NCBI GenBank assembly: GCA_902806565.1
Contig: CADCXA010000024.1
Location: 124,001-188,000 of the forward strand
Direction: 5' to 3'
DNA from: Hypoxylon rubiginosum
Taxonomy: Eukaryota; Ascomycota; Sordariomycetes; Xylariales; Hypoxylaceae
DNA: 64,000 nucleotides
The notes beneath the pieces were generated by a model, which saw nothing but the letters and a program-made list of their open reading frames with translations, had not been told where the DNA came from and did not search any database. This document shows, piece after piece, positions 46,488 through 60,902 of this stretch. Both the position numbers and the translations under genes were made by a program. Every line of letters begins with the position of its first letter. Within the stretch, counting starts at the first letter, position 1.

Positions 46488-48098
46488 ATGGCTCATGGCG
46501 ACGACTACGGCCCGTTGGATCCCGAGAGCAATACCCTATCGCCTCTACCAAGCGACCATCGCAACGGGCTCATCGCCGTGGCCGTGTGCGCCATAGTCTC
46601 GTTTATTTCGACGTTTGCGTTGTTCCTCTACCTGACGTACAAGTTGATAACGTGGCATATACGGACTCCAAAGAGGAATGATGACGGGCAGCAAACACAG
46701 GCAAACGATCTGTCGCTAGGCCTAGCCCAGAGGAATTATGGCATGACGAAGAAGGCGATCCCGGAGGAGCACGAAGGCGCTTCGCAACGACAACAGGGAC
46801 CAAGAAGAGGCCGACCAAACCAGTTCCTCATCCTCATCTACAACTTGCTGATTGCCGATATGCACCAGGCTACGGCGTTCATGCTCAACACTGCGTGGGT
46901 TCGGAGGAATGGGATTTTCGTGGAAAATCCAACCTGTTGGGCGCAAGGCTGGTTCGTATCGACGGGAGATCTGTCTGCGAGCTGCTTCATATGCGCCATT
47001 GGCATCCACACCTATCTCACCCTCGTGAAGGGGTACAAGCCACCACACTGGCTGTTGTACCTTGTCATAACCGGCCTGTGGTTGTTCACCTATGTCATGG
47101 CCATCGCCGGTATAGCCGCGACCAACAATGGCAAAGGTTCGGGAGGCTTCTACGTTCGGGCAGCAGCATGGTAAGTGGGAACTTTGCCACGACTTCGCGT
47201 CGACCGTAACCGAACCTTTTCTGCTTGAAGCTTCGCTAACGGTCCAAGGTGTTGGATGAACGTCAAATACGAGGGACTCCGTCTGTGGCTTCATTACTTT
47301 TGGCTCCTCTTCTCGGTTGTACTGACGAGCCTTTTGTATACGTTCATCTTTCTTTTTCTCCAGCGGAAGCAGAGCTTTGCCCGGCCCCCATCTCACAGTA
47401 GTCGCTCGGCATCAATTCGGTCTGCTACGAACGGCATCTCTACCCGAATGCAATCCTCGGGTCACCATCCAGCTTTCCTCATATATCCGGTTATATACAT
47501 ACTGTGTACCGCACCGCTGGCCTTGGGCCGTGTAGTGTCTATGACGGGAAAAGACGTCAGCGTGGCGTACTTTTGCGCTGCCGGGGCCATGATAGCCTCC
47601 AACGGCTGGCTCGACGTACTCGTATTTTCCACGACTCGGCACTCCATCATTTTTAACGCGTCTCCGGACTCCGACAATACAGGTCTGGAAACCTTTGCGT
47701 TTATGAGGACGCCGCACTGGCGGCAGTACGGAAACATGATATGGGTACAGGGCGGAGCTCGAGGGAAAAACGGGGAAGAGGAACATCGGCACAGAAGGCG
47801 AAGAGAAGCCCCACGGGGGCTGGGGAAAATTACGCAACTGACAGGTTGGGGTAGAAGGGGTCGCGGTTCCGAAGCTAAGGCCAATAGCTGGTTCGGTGAC
47901 CACGGCAGTGGAAGCCAGGAGTCTCTGAGAGGCAGCGCGGGGGCGGCCGAGACGGGGATTCAAATGGACACAGTTACGACGGTCGTCATAGAGTCGGCGC
48001 GAGACAGCGCGAACATCAGCTCGAGGGAACCATCTTCTCACTCGGTTGACAGCTCAGAGAAGATACCCGCCGGAATGGCAGGAACTTCACGCCCGTAA
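46488..48098 (+). CDS. Seven-TM GPCR, Git3/cAMP-receptor-like
   Basis: Two exons, 46488-47170 and 47249-48098, give 510 residues. The intron (GTAAGT...CTAACGGTCCAAG) splits a Trp codon in AAAW|CWMNVKYEG. Seven hydrophobic segments can be placed: ~27-54, then QFLILIYNLLIADMHQA, GWFVSTGDLSASCFICA, HWLLYLVITGLWLFTYV, LHYFWLLFSVVLTSLLYTF, FLIYPVIYILCTAPLALGR and VAYFCAAGAMIASNGWLDVLV. LLIADMHQA, CWAQGW and the Cys pair fit the class of fungal receptors related to Git3 and the Dictyostelium cAMP receptors. The C-terminal tail (~150 residues) is basic then Ser-rich, the likely phosphorylation zone. Ligand unknown; the cell surface is the expected site. The start is the first ATG (MAHGDDYGPLDPES). 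Confidence 0.85.
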
Positions 48099-49505
48099 AC
48101 AGATGCGAAATCTTGACGCAACATATCACATGATCCGCCCGAGAGCCATCATTCTATGATCCTCGCGCGGCTTCATCCAGAGTCCGCCCTTGTTCGAGAC
48201 GCAACGCGGAAACAATTCCTGAAGGCGAGTTCACTAGCAAGCGCCATGCAGTCGTAGATGTTCACGACAGCCCACAAGTTCACTCCGCGCCACGAAATAT
48301 ACGAATCTCGGTCGACAAGTCCTTAAGGAGGCTTCATATAGTGCCGAGGTCGACGTGTGCGCTAGAAGCAACTTTGAGTTGGACATTGATCGCGATCCAC
48401 GCCTAGTCGTTCCCTGGGGGTTGGGCGTTGAAAGTCGACAAATTCTCGGCCGCCCCTAGCGATCAGCTCCTCGCAAGTCGCAACGTTTTCGCGCGTCTAA
48501 AGGACATGCTGGTTAAACTTGTGGTCTAAGATCCTGAACCACGGCTACCAGTTGCCTGATATCTCATGCCACCGTGGCTGCCGCCTGACTGATCCCATAG
48601 CTGACGGAATGGGGAACGTCGACGTCGAGAAGGGCTCGATATCTATCGCATGCGTCGCCCCCGAACTAGATTCGCAGTTCTTGGCGTATTAATAGCGTCG
48701 CAAAGAACAAAGTCTAGACGGTGATGTTTTGCTCGCGAAATTCTAAATTTTGTCGGGACGAAACAAAATCTAGCGAGCTTTAGGAGGTATAAGCTTTCAT
48801 TGCTGCTAGGTAGAAGCGCATTATAAGGAGATAGGACCTCTTATACATAGGAACTGAGCGAGGCGTTGAAGCTTTGATGAAGTTCTATCACTATCACGAC
48901 TCATATAGTAAAGAGCATGTAGATACCTAGCTAGGTAGTTTGGGTGTCTAAGAAAATCGCCATGAGACACGCTTCCGTTCGTCGTCGTAGGTTGCAGTAC
49001 ATGTAGTTATAAAGCACCAAGTAGGATCGTATCGATGTCGAGTTCGACACTGGTACTGGCTGTGCGAGTTTGTGATTGCGTAGCCAGTGCTAGATCTGAT
49101 CCATCTGGTTGAAGTTTACTTAGATATATAGATCTAAGAAGGAAACGACGTCTATCGTCTATTTCTAATGCTTGCGGTAGTCGGCATCACACATATCACA
49201 CATATCTGACATATGTGGTACGCGATGAAGATAGCGAGTTAGGCCAGGTTAAGATAAGACAAGACGGCTAAAACTCGGGGTCTAATACGGACAGTATCTT
49301 GGCTGGCCAGTCAACTCGCTTCGCTTCCCTTGTATCGTAAGGCACAGGTACAGGCACAGGAATGGCAAGGATTTGTCTCACCAGCATTGCATCACGGAAA
49401 AATCCTTCAGTCCTCGAAAAATGACACCAATATAACATACGACATCTACATAGTAGTAGCTTCGAAAAGAAAGGCATAAAATCTGTAATCTGTTCCGTCA
49501 TATTT
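48099..49505. other. Intergenic; GC-rich part may be a decayed gene
   Basis: 48.1-48.7 kb has gene-like GC content but stops in all frames that I read, for example a frame that is open over about 50 codons near 48330-48460 and then ends. It may be a decayed gene or GPCR 3' sequence. 48.7-49.5 kb becomes steadily AT-richer. A 14-bp palindrome TACCTAGCTAGGTA is at 48924-48937. Confidence 0.35.
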
Positions 49506-52500
49506 ATCTTCGTTTTGTGGTATTATTTACTTATAAAGGTTATTACTTTACGCACTATTTACCTGTTTATTTATCTACCTGCTATTCGCTAATATAGTAA
49601 AAAATTATAAATATATTAAATAAAATTAATAATGTTATTATTAACCTTACTATCTATAAATTAACATAGTAATTTAAACGAAATAATATATAATATATAA
49701 ATAAATATTAGTTTTTTTTAATTAATATATATATAATAATATATTTTATTAGTTTTTTATATTTAAATATATTAAAAAAAATTTATAATTTATTAAAAAC
49801 TTTAATTAAACTTTATATAAAACTTATAAATATATAAGTTTATATTATATAATTTTTATTTATTAATAAATAAATTTTATATAAAACTTATATAAAGTTT
49901 AATAAAACTTAAATAAAATTTATAAAAAGCTTATAAAAAACTTATAAAAAATTTATAAAAAACTTATAAAAACTTATAATAAATTTATTAAAATATATTA
50001 TATTTTATATATTAAATTTATTATATTTATTTATTAACCCCGTTTTTATTTAAATATATAAATATTTATCTTACTATAAAAAATCATTAAAATATTTTTA
50101 TATAAACGTTATATATATATTATAAATAATTATATTATATATTATAATTAATTATATTTAATATTAAATATATTAATATATATATTATAATATTATATAA
50201 TAATATATATATATTTAATATTTAACATTTAAATAATATTTTTTATTAACTATTTATATATATTTTATATATAATATATATATATATTATTTTTTTTTAA
50301 TTATAAATTTTATTAATTAAGTGTTTTTTTATATATTATATAAATATTAATAACTATTAATAAACTTTATATACACGTATATTAAATTATAATTATATAT
50401 TTATATATTTTTTTATTTAAATTTTTAATATTTAAAACAAGGTTTTTAATATATATAAAACGTTTAAATATATTATATATTTTATAATAAAAAAAAGTAA
50501 TTAAATAATATAAATTATTATATTTTATAAAAAATTATTTATTATAAATTTATATAAATAAAAATATATTAATATAAAATAAACAGTTAAAAAGTAATTA
50601 ATATATAATTTAATTTTAATAACTTATATATAATTTATTATTATTTAATGTTAATTAATTATATATAATATATTTTATAACCATTAAAAATACTAGTTAA
50701 TTAAAATTATAATATTATTATTAATTTTAATAATATAAGGTTTTTTTAATTCGATTAAATTAATATTAATTATAATAAATTAATTTTTTAAATAATAAAT
50801 TTTATATAAATTTAAAATCTTATTTTTTTTATTTAAAATTTTTATAAAATTTAAAACTATAAAAATATATTTTATATTATTAAAATTATATATAAATATT
50901 TAATTTATAAAGCTTAGTTTATTTTTATAAATATAAATATAATAACCTTATATAAAAATAAAATACTTAATATTTTTATATTAAAAAAAATATAAGTAAA
51001 TTAACATATATATATTTTTATAATAATAAAATAATATAATATAATAATAAAATAATATAAAAATTTATTTATATTTAAAATATAATTATTATAAAATATA
51101 TAATATAATTAATATAAATATAATTAAAATTTAAATATAGTTTATTTAAATATATTTAAAAATATAAAAATATATAAAGCTATTTATATTTAAAACTTAA
51201 CGGTTTAAATATAAAATATAATAAATAAATATATTTTATATAAATAAATAAAATATTATTATTAATATTTTAAATAAATTATTAATATTAATTTTAAATT
51301 ATTATTATTTAATAACGCTTATATATCTCACTATAAAAAATAAATAAAATAAAAAATTAAGTTTAACTAAGTTAATAATTTAGTTTTAATAATAATAAAA
51401 ACTATATTTATTATTAAATACTAAGTAAATAAATTATTATTTTTTAATTAAAAATTTATATTATAAAATTATTATAAGGTTTTATTTTATTTATAAATAA
51501 AATATTAATTAAATGTTAAAAAAATATAAGTTTTTTATATATTATTTAATATATAATAATTTTATTATAAAATAATAATAAGGATTTCTAGCCGATATAA
51601 ACTTTAGATTATTAATAAAAAATAAATATATTAATATTATATTTTTTAAATAAATTTAATGGCGGTATTAACTTTTATATTTAACTTTTAAATATAACTT
51701 AATATAAATTATATTTTATATTATTAATAAATTTAAATATATAAAAAAGCTTTTAATATTAAAATATATTTTATAATAATAATATAAAATAAAATAAAAA
51801 TATAATATTATTTATTAATTAAAAAAGCTAAATTTATTAGTATATTATAAGTAATTATTAAATTAATATATTTTCGGTTTATTATATTTTTAGATATATA
51901 CTTCGTGTAATATATATTTAAACGTGTATATTATTTATATATTATATATAAATAAGGTTTATTTTTTATTAATAATATACGTAATATTTTTTAGATTAAT
52001 ATTACTAATTATAATTACTTAGAAATAATTTATATTAAAGTTTATATTAATATTTAATTTAAATTTAAAGTTAAAATTAGGTATATTTTAAAGCTTAATA
52101 CACGGTATAATTAAATTAAATAATATTAAACATTTAATATATAGTTATTTAATTTGGTTAATAAGTTTTAAATTATTATAATAAAATATATTATATAAAA
52201 TAAAATAAATTATTATTTATATTTATGATATTTTAAAAAGTTATTTTTTAATATTTAAATAATTTATATTAGTTATTTTTTTTTTAAAATATTTAATATA
52301 TATTATTAACATATACACGTTATTAAATTTATTAAAAATTTAAAATTAAAGTTATTTATTAATTAATTAACTTATTATAAATATAAATTTTATCGATATT
52401 ATTATTTATTTATAAAAATATTAATATTTAATAAAATATTATATTTAAATATAATTTTTTAATAATAAACAACTATATATATATTAAATCTAGTTATATT

Positions 52501-55500
52501 ATATTAATATTATAATATTTATTTTAGTTATTTTTTTAAGTTAATATGTTTTTTAATATTTTATATTAATATATTAATTTATAATAACGTTAATAAACTT
52601 AAATATTTTAAGTTAAGTAGTAAATTTATTAAATAAAAAAATAAACTTATTAATATTTATTAATTAAAAATTATAAAATTAACTTAATTATTACCGTAAT
52701 TACTATAGCTATTATAATTATTTTAACCGTGATTTTTATCTTATTTATTATCACTTTTACGTTTATTATTATAATTTTAATTATTATTATTAATATATTC
52801 GCTAGCCAGGGTCACTATATAATTTTTAATATTTATATAACTATATATATAAAAATTATTAATAATTAATTATAAAATAAACTTATAAAAATATTAGTAT
52901 ATATTTTAAATAATATAAATAATATATTTTATATTTTTTTAATTTTTTTTTAAAATTTTTATATTTATTAAAATATTATTTAATTTAATTAATTTTATAA
53001 ATAAGTGTATAATAAAATTAATAATCTTTTTTATAATATTAATATATTTTATAATTTTAATTAAAAAGAACTTATAAATATAATTAAAATAAAACTAAGA
53101 TTATAAAAATATTAATATAATTATAAATTAATAAATATATATAAATAATATATAATTTTATAAATAATAAAGCGGGGATTATAAATATATTTAACTTAAT
53201 AAAAAAAACTATAATTATAATATTTTTAAATATAACTATTTAACGTTTTCATTTAATATATTATTTAAAAAAAAAAAATATATTAATTTTATTATCTTTT
53301 AATATTTTAAGTGGGTAAAATCTAATAAACGTAATAATATAAAATTTAATATTAAAATAATAAATATAAAAACCAGTTTACTTTTAATAAACTTTTATTA
53401 TATTATATATATTTTTTTATTAATAACATTTAATTAATTATTTATATATTAATATATTTTTAATATTTAATAATAATATTAATAGTTTAAAGCTTTATTA
53501 AAATTAAAAATATTACTAGGTTTTTTTAATTTAATATATATTTATTTTATATAATAAAATCGATAAAATTTAAAAGCTTTAAAATTATAAAAATTAAAGT
53601 TTTTATTTTATTAAAATATATTTTCAGTAAAATATAAAGTTAAAATATATAAAATAATATTATATTTATTAATTAATATTTTAACGTTATAATTTATATA
53701 TTTTATAATTTATATAATATTAATAACGTTATTAAAATTAATATTATAAGAATTTAATATTAAAAAGAAAATATTTATAATATATATTTAATTTTTAATA
53801 TTTAAACCTAAAAAAATAAAATAAACTTTAATTAAAAATTTATACGAATTTTTATATATATTAAAACCGTTAATAAATATAAAAATAAAATATAATTTTA
53901 CGGTAATATCTAAATAATTTTAAGTTTTAAATATTATCTAATTATATATTTTAAATTTAAGCTCGGTTTTAATAAAATAAATATAATATATAAAAATAAC
54001 TATATTTAAATTTACTGTTTAATAAATAAATTTAACTTTAAAGTTAAAATTAAGCTAGTTAATATATTTTTAATATAAAGTTTTTTTAACTAGGAAAAAA
54101 GGGTTAAAATCTTTTATATTTTTATTTTAATAATAGTTATAAATTATAATATTTTTTACTAGGTATTTTATTATTTTTATTTTAAATATAAAAATAACTT
54201 TTAAACTTAAAATTAATTTTTTATTATTTTATTTAAGGTTAATATTATAATTAAATAACAAATAAAATAAAAAAAGATTTTTTAAATATTAATTAATAAA
54301 TTTAAAAACTTTTTAAACTTAAAATACCTTATTATTAAAACCTTAAATATAATATTTAGTTTAAAAGTTTTTTTTAACATTAAATATTTAATTTAAATAA
54401 TTAATTTTAATTAATTAGTATATATAAATATTAATATAATATTTATATATAATAAATTTAAAAAAAAAGATTATATTAATTTTAAACTTTTAATTATTAT
54501 ATATATATATATACTTTTTAAATATAATATATATAAAGGATAACTAGTAATAAATATAATAAAACTTATATAATTTATCGATAAAATAAGTTATTTTAAT
54601 ATATAGTTTTTATTTTATAATATTTAATAATATAAAAACGGTGAATATTTTAATAAAGTCGATAAAATAAATATTTATTATAATATCCTTTTTTTTTTAA
54701 ACGTTTTTATTTTTATTCCTAGAAACTTTATTAATTAAAAACTTTTTAATTGTTAATAAGATTTTAATAATTTATATATTTATTAATAAAAAACATTTTA
54801 TTATTTTATTTTTAAAAATTATAAATTAATTAAAAAGCTTATTAATAAAAACATTATTTCTAAGTAATAAACCTATTACTTTATATATTTTAATATATAT
54901 AAAACAATTAATATTAAAAATATAAGTAAATATATTAAAAATTAATTTAAAATTTATTAATTCTAATAGTTTATTTTATTAATAAAAAATTAAAATTAAA
55001 AGATTTTTACTAGTTAATTTACTAAATATAAAAAACGTAACAAATAATATATATTTTTTAAAGTTTTATATTATATTTTTATTAGTTAATTTAATAAAAG
55101 TTATATTAATTTTATTTATATTTATATAATCCTTAATAAATACCGTAATATTATTATATTTATTTAAATTAATATATTTATTATAATTATAATTTACGTT
55201 AAATTTTATTTAATTAAATTTAAAAAGAAGTAAATTATAATTATTTTTAATTATATTATTAAAAGTATAATTAATTTCTTTTATATTAATAACTTTTATA
55301 AAAATCTTATAAATATATATATATATTAATATAATTTAAAATAAAAAATTATATTTTAACTTTTATTATTAAAATTACTAATTTTAATAAATAATAACTT
55401 TATATCATTTATATTAATATTATTTATATTAGTATTATTATTATTTAATTAATTATTATTAAATATATTAATATTATTATAATTAATAAATAATAATATA

Positions 55501-58500
55501 TTTTTAATTTTATTATTTATTTTAAATTATTTTTTATTAAAAAAACCAATATTTATATTAACTTATTATTATTTTAATTATACGTTATAATAAATATAAT
55601 ATAATAATATATTTAATATTTAAATTTATTTTATATATATAATTAAGCGTTAATTATAATATTTAATTATATTTATAAAATATTTATTTTATTAAAAATT
55701 AAATTAAAAATAAGGTTTATATAAAAGTTAATATATAAATAAAAATATATATAATATTTATTTAATAATTAAGTTAAATAAATATAATATTATATAAATA
55801 TAAAGTTATAATAAAATAAATAATAAAACTTAAAAGTTTATATATAAAATAGAAAAATTAAAAATAAAATAAAAAATAAAAAGAAAAAAAAAACCTATTA
55901 AATTTTATATATATTATAATAACAGCTTATTTAAAATCTCGAATTTTAAGCTTAACGTTATAAGTTTAACGAATATTTTTAAGGGTATTTTTTATGTTAT
56001 TTTAAAGATATATTTAAAAAACTTTTTTAAATAATATCTTTTTTATTATAAAGTTATTAAACTATAAAATTTTAATTATTAAATCGTTATATACTTTTAT
56101 TTTAAATAATAATATTATTATAATATTAATATATAAAAACAAGGCTTATAATTTAATTAATTTTTATATAATAAAATTTAAACCTATATATTTTTTTATT
56201 ATAAATATCTAAGATTATTTATTTTAATATTAAGTAATATTAATTAAAACTAATAACTTTTTAAATAAAATAAACTAATAAATAAACATTATAATATTTT
56301 TTTTATATATTATTTATTATATTATTTTATATATTTTCTACTTAATATATTATTTTAATAACTTTAAAATTCGTTACTATAATATATAATTTAAATAAAT
56401 TATATTTAAATTATATAACTTATTTATTATATAAAAAAAAAGTTTATAAAATTATTAGTTTTAAAATTAATATAATTAATATAAACGTTTAAATATTAAT
56501 AACTATAATTTAAAAACTTTAATTATAAATTATAATATATTATTATTTATTTTTAATTTATATATATTAATTTCGTTATTATTTATATTTAATATAAAAA
56601 ACATATATAAACCGTGTTATAATACGGTTTTATTATTTAGTATATTAAATTTATTATTAAATATATTTATATATTTTATATAATTTAACTTAATAATTAT
56701 AATTTAACGTATTATTTATTAACTAATATATTATTAATTTTAATTATAAATAAGTAATATAAAATTTAATTTTATAAATTAATTATAAAAAATATAAAAT
56801 TTTTACTAATAAATATTAATAAATATAATTATAAATAATAAACTACGTTGTAAAATATTAATAACAATATTTTATTATTATATTAATAATAAATATAATA
56901 AAAGTAAAAACGAAAAATATTATTAAAATATAAAATTTAAATAACTTATATTTAAAACTTATAATAAAAATATAATATTATATAATAATAAATAATATTA
57001 TATAATTTTAAAATAAATAATTTAATATATTTAAAAGCGAAATAATAATACGATAGTTATAATAAGTCTGTGTTTTATTATTTATTAAAACGTTATATTT
57101 AAAAAAAAAAATAAAAAAAAAAAGTATTTTTATATTTAATATAAATAATTATATTAATATATTATAAACCTTTATAATAATAATAATAATAATAATAAAA
57201 AACCCTATAAAACTATAAAAAAATTTAATAGATAATAAGTAACTAAAAATTTATTATTTATAAAAAATATTACTAATAATACTATAAATAATAATTATAT
57301 AAATAATAATATTATAAATAATAATAATAATAAAATAAACTTAATATTAATTATTTATTAAAATAAATAAATTTTAACATTATATGTTTTTAAAAATAAT
57401 TAAATTATATAATTAAATAATTATATTATAATTATAATTAAAAAGCTAGTTATATTTAATTATTTTAATAATATAAATAATATTATTAAAATTATTAAAA
57501 AATAATACTTTTAGTTATTTTAAAAGCTTTTTTATTTAATTATATAAATATAAAAAAATTATTATATTATAAAACTAAATTAAAGTATATTAAAATTAAA
57601 GGTTAATATAAAGCTATTTTTATTAATAAAAAACCTAGAAAATAAAAAAAAACATTTAAGATTAATATATAAAAAAATAATATATATACGTATAAATAAG
57701 AAACTTAAAAACGTTAAAATAAATAATTTATCTATAAAATATATAAAAAACCAGTTTATATATTATAAAAAGTTTTTTATATTTAACTTTATATATCGTG
57801 TATTTTATAATATATATTTTATAGTAAATAATATTATATTTTTATATATTAAATATTAATAATAATATAATAATTGGTAAAATAAATTTTTATAGGTAAA
57901 TAATATTAAGTAATAATATATAAAATTTATTAAATTTAACCTTTAAGTTTTTATTATAATAATTAAATTAAATAATAATATTTTAAATATATAATAATAA
58001 AATAAAGTAATTACTAAGGTTAAAAAAATATTAAAACCTTATTTTATAAAACTAATATTTAATATAATCTAGCGTTTTTTTATTAATTTAATTAAATATA
58101 AAATTATATTTAATTTATTAATTAATAATTTTATATAATTTTTTATATAATTAATTTTTATTATATTTATTTTAATAATATTTTTTTATTTAATAAATTT
58201 AAATAATAAAAACATTAAAACTAAAATTATAAAAATTTATTAAAACCTTTTATTTAAATTATATTTTAAATATATTAACTAAAATATATTTATATAATCT
58301 ACCTTATATAAAATTAATTTTTAATAAAAAAATAAAATAAATAAAACATTATATAAAAATATATAAAACAATAAACTAGTATTATTTTCTTTTAGTAATT
58401 ATTATTTAAAACCTAAATATAAATTAACATTATTATTAAAAACAAAAAAAATATAAATAATCTAATTATATTTATTAATATAAATAAAAATATAGCTAGT

Positions 58501-60640
58501 TTAAATAAAAGTTTAAAGGTAAAAAAAGATCCTAAAAACTTAATAAAATTTATAAAAATAAAAAAAGAATTTAAAAGTAATAAAAATATAAATTAAATAA
58601 ATATTTATAATAATAAAAACAATAAAAAACATAAAAATTAAAACGGTAATATAATAAATAATAAAAATAATATATTATAATATAATAACTTAACATTTTT
58701 TTTTTAAAAGTGCCGTTAAATAATAAACCGATAAATTAAAATATAATTTTTTATTATAAATTTCATATATTTTTTATCATTAAAAATAATTAAAATATTA
58801 ACTATTAAATAAATATAATAAAATAAAATAATAAACAAATAAATTATTAAAATAAAACTATAAAAAATAAACTTTTATTTTAAATGTTTATAAATAATAA
58901 ATATATATATATTTTTTTAACCTAATATAATTATTTTTTAAATATAAACTAAAAAATTATATAATAAATATTATAATAAAAATATATAATATTATATTTA
59001 TAACTTTAATATATTAACTTATATTTAGTTATTAATATTAATTTCTTATATTATTTTATAACTTATTATTAGATATTTTAAAATATTATTTAAATAAATA
59101 ATATATTTTATTTTTAAATTATAATTTTATATTTTTTATTAAACTATATAATTATATTTATATTTAAATTACTATTAAATGTTATTCCTTATATTAATAT
59201 AATATTTATAAAAATATTTTATTAATATATAAAATATAATTATATTAGTTATAACAAGTAAAAAATAATAATATAATTTAATTAAATAATTTTAATTTAA
59301 TAAGTAAATTTAATTTAATAAAAAATTTTAATATATATAATTATAGCCGTTTAAATTTTAATTATTTAATTAATTAAACTTTTTTAAATTTTTATAGTTT
59401 ACTATATAATTTTAAGTTAATTAGTAGTTTTAATTAATTATTTAATATTTTTATTACGTTTTATATTATAATATAAATATATTAAGCAACTTATAATTAT
59501 AATTAAACTATAATATATTTATAATAATATAAATATTATATTATATTATTAATTAAATATATTAAAAGATATTAAATATATTAAAGTATTTAATATATTT
59601 AGTTAAAATTATTTATAAGTTTTTTTACAATTTAATTAACTATAAATAATATATATAATATTTTAATAATAACATTTATTATAATATAAAACGTTATTTT
59701 AAATACTATTATATAATATATTTAAAAAATCTAAAATATATAATTAATAATATTAAAAATTAAAGCGAGGTTTTTATTAATTATAATATAAAAATACTTA
59801 AATTTACTTATTTATTTTATTGTTTTAACTTTATTTTATTATATTAAAATTATAATTTACAAGTTAAATTTATATAGAAAATATTTAAAAAATAACTTAT
59901 AATAATAAATTAAATATATAATAAATTAATACTTTTTAATAATAAGTTTTTTATTTATTTAAACCTATATAATAAAAAATAACATAGTATTTAAAACTAT
60001 AAAAACGTTAAAAAATATAAACTTTTTAAAAATATAAAAAATAAATATATATTTTAATGTTTATTTAATAATAAAACTAAAAAACCTTTTTATATATTTA
60101 ATAAAAAATATTTAACATTTAATATTTATATTAATAAAATTATATTTTAAATTAATAAATAAATAAATAATAATTTAAAATATATTATATTTTAAAATCA
60201 TTTTATTATATTTATAAATTTAATAATTAATTGTTATTTTAAATAAATAAATATTAATATATTTAAATTTCTATTTAATTTATATGATTTTAATTTAATA
60301 AAAGATATATTTATATAAATAAGTGATTATATATATAAAAAATAACATAATAATTAAAAAATAATAAAAAAAAAAATAAAAACTTTTAAATTAAAGTTAT
60401 TAAAAACCTAGGTTTTTATTTTTAATAAGTTATTTAAAACTAATATTATTTTTATAATAAAATAATTATAATAAGTTATTATAATAAATAAAAATATTAT
60501 AAATATATAATAATTATATTTAAATATAATTAAATATTAATATTTAATATAAATTAAATTTATATAATATATTATATATATATATATATTATAAAATAAG
60601 TATATTATTAAAATATATTATATAAATTAAAGTCGGGTAT
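49506..60640. repeat. RIP-like AT island, about 11 kb, no genes
   Basis: Almost pure A and T with sharp edges on both sides. TpA steps dominate, and CpA and TpG are sparse; surviving G and C sit mostly in steps such as AAGCTT, AACGTT, CCTA and GGTT. This is the dinucleotide bias left by repeat-induced point mutation, which turns CpA into TpA in duplicated DNA. No frame of any length survives. The source was probably one or more transposable elements, now unrecognisable; no terminal repeats could be matched by eye. It is too short for a typical regional centromere of filamentous ascomycetes but could be heterochromatic (inference). Confidence 0.85.
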
Positions 60641-60752
60641 ATATATTTAATCCTTACTACAAGGCCAAGCCTTACCAACCTTTCACTACCCTTACTGCTA
60701 CATACTACTAAAACAAGCCTACCAATATTTATACAAAATATTTCCTAGGCAA
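60641..60752. other. Transition from AT island to unique DNA
   Basis: Composition changes within about 30 bp near 60640. Loose AAGCCTT-like words (60667, 60714) appear before the phased array starts. Confidence 0.5.
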
Positions 60753-60902
60753 CAGACTTGTGCAGACCTTATGGAAGCCTTAGGTAAGCCTTAGATAAGC
60801 CTTATCTAAGCCTTTAGTAAGTCTTACGCAAGACTTCTGCAAGCCTGCGGCAAGTCTTGCGCAAGACTTCGGCAAGGCTTGCTAAAAGCTTCTACAAGGC
60901 TT
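60753..60902. repeat. Phased 11-bp array of AAGNCTT, fourteen units
   Basis: A seven-base near-palindrome, AAGNCTT, recurs exactly every 11 bp from 60753 to 60896, with a variable 4-bp spacer. The fourteen starts are 60753, 60764, 60775, and so on to 60896. The first two (CAGACTT, AGACCTT) and two inner units (AAGCCTG, AAAGCTT) are variants. The middle N takes all four bases. The period is about one turn of B-DNA, so all motif copies face the same side of the helix. Confidence 0.95.

Noticed and set aside
49506..60640. Centromere
   Set aside because: At 11 kb it is far shorter than known regional centromeres of filamentous ascomycetes; a RIP island is the simpler reading.
49506..60640. LTR retrotransposon with datable terminal repeats
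   Set aside because: No pair of matching terminal repeats or coding remnants could be found by eye in such low-complexity DNA.
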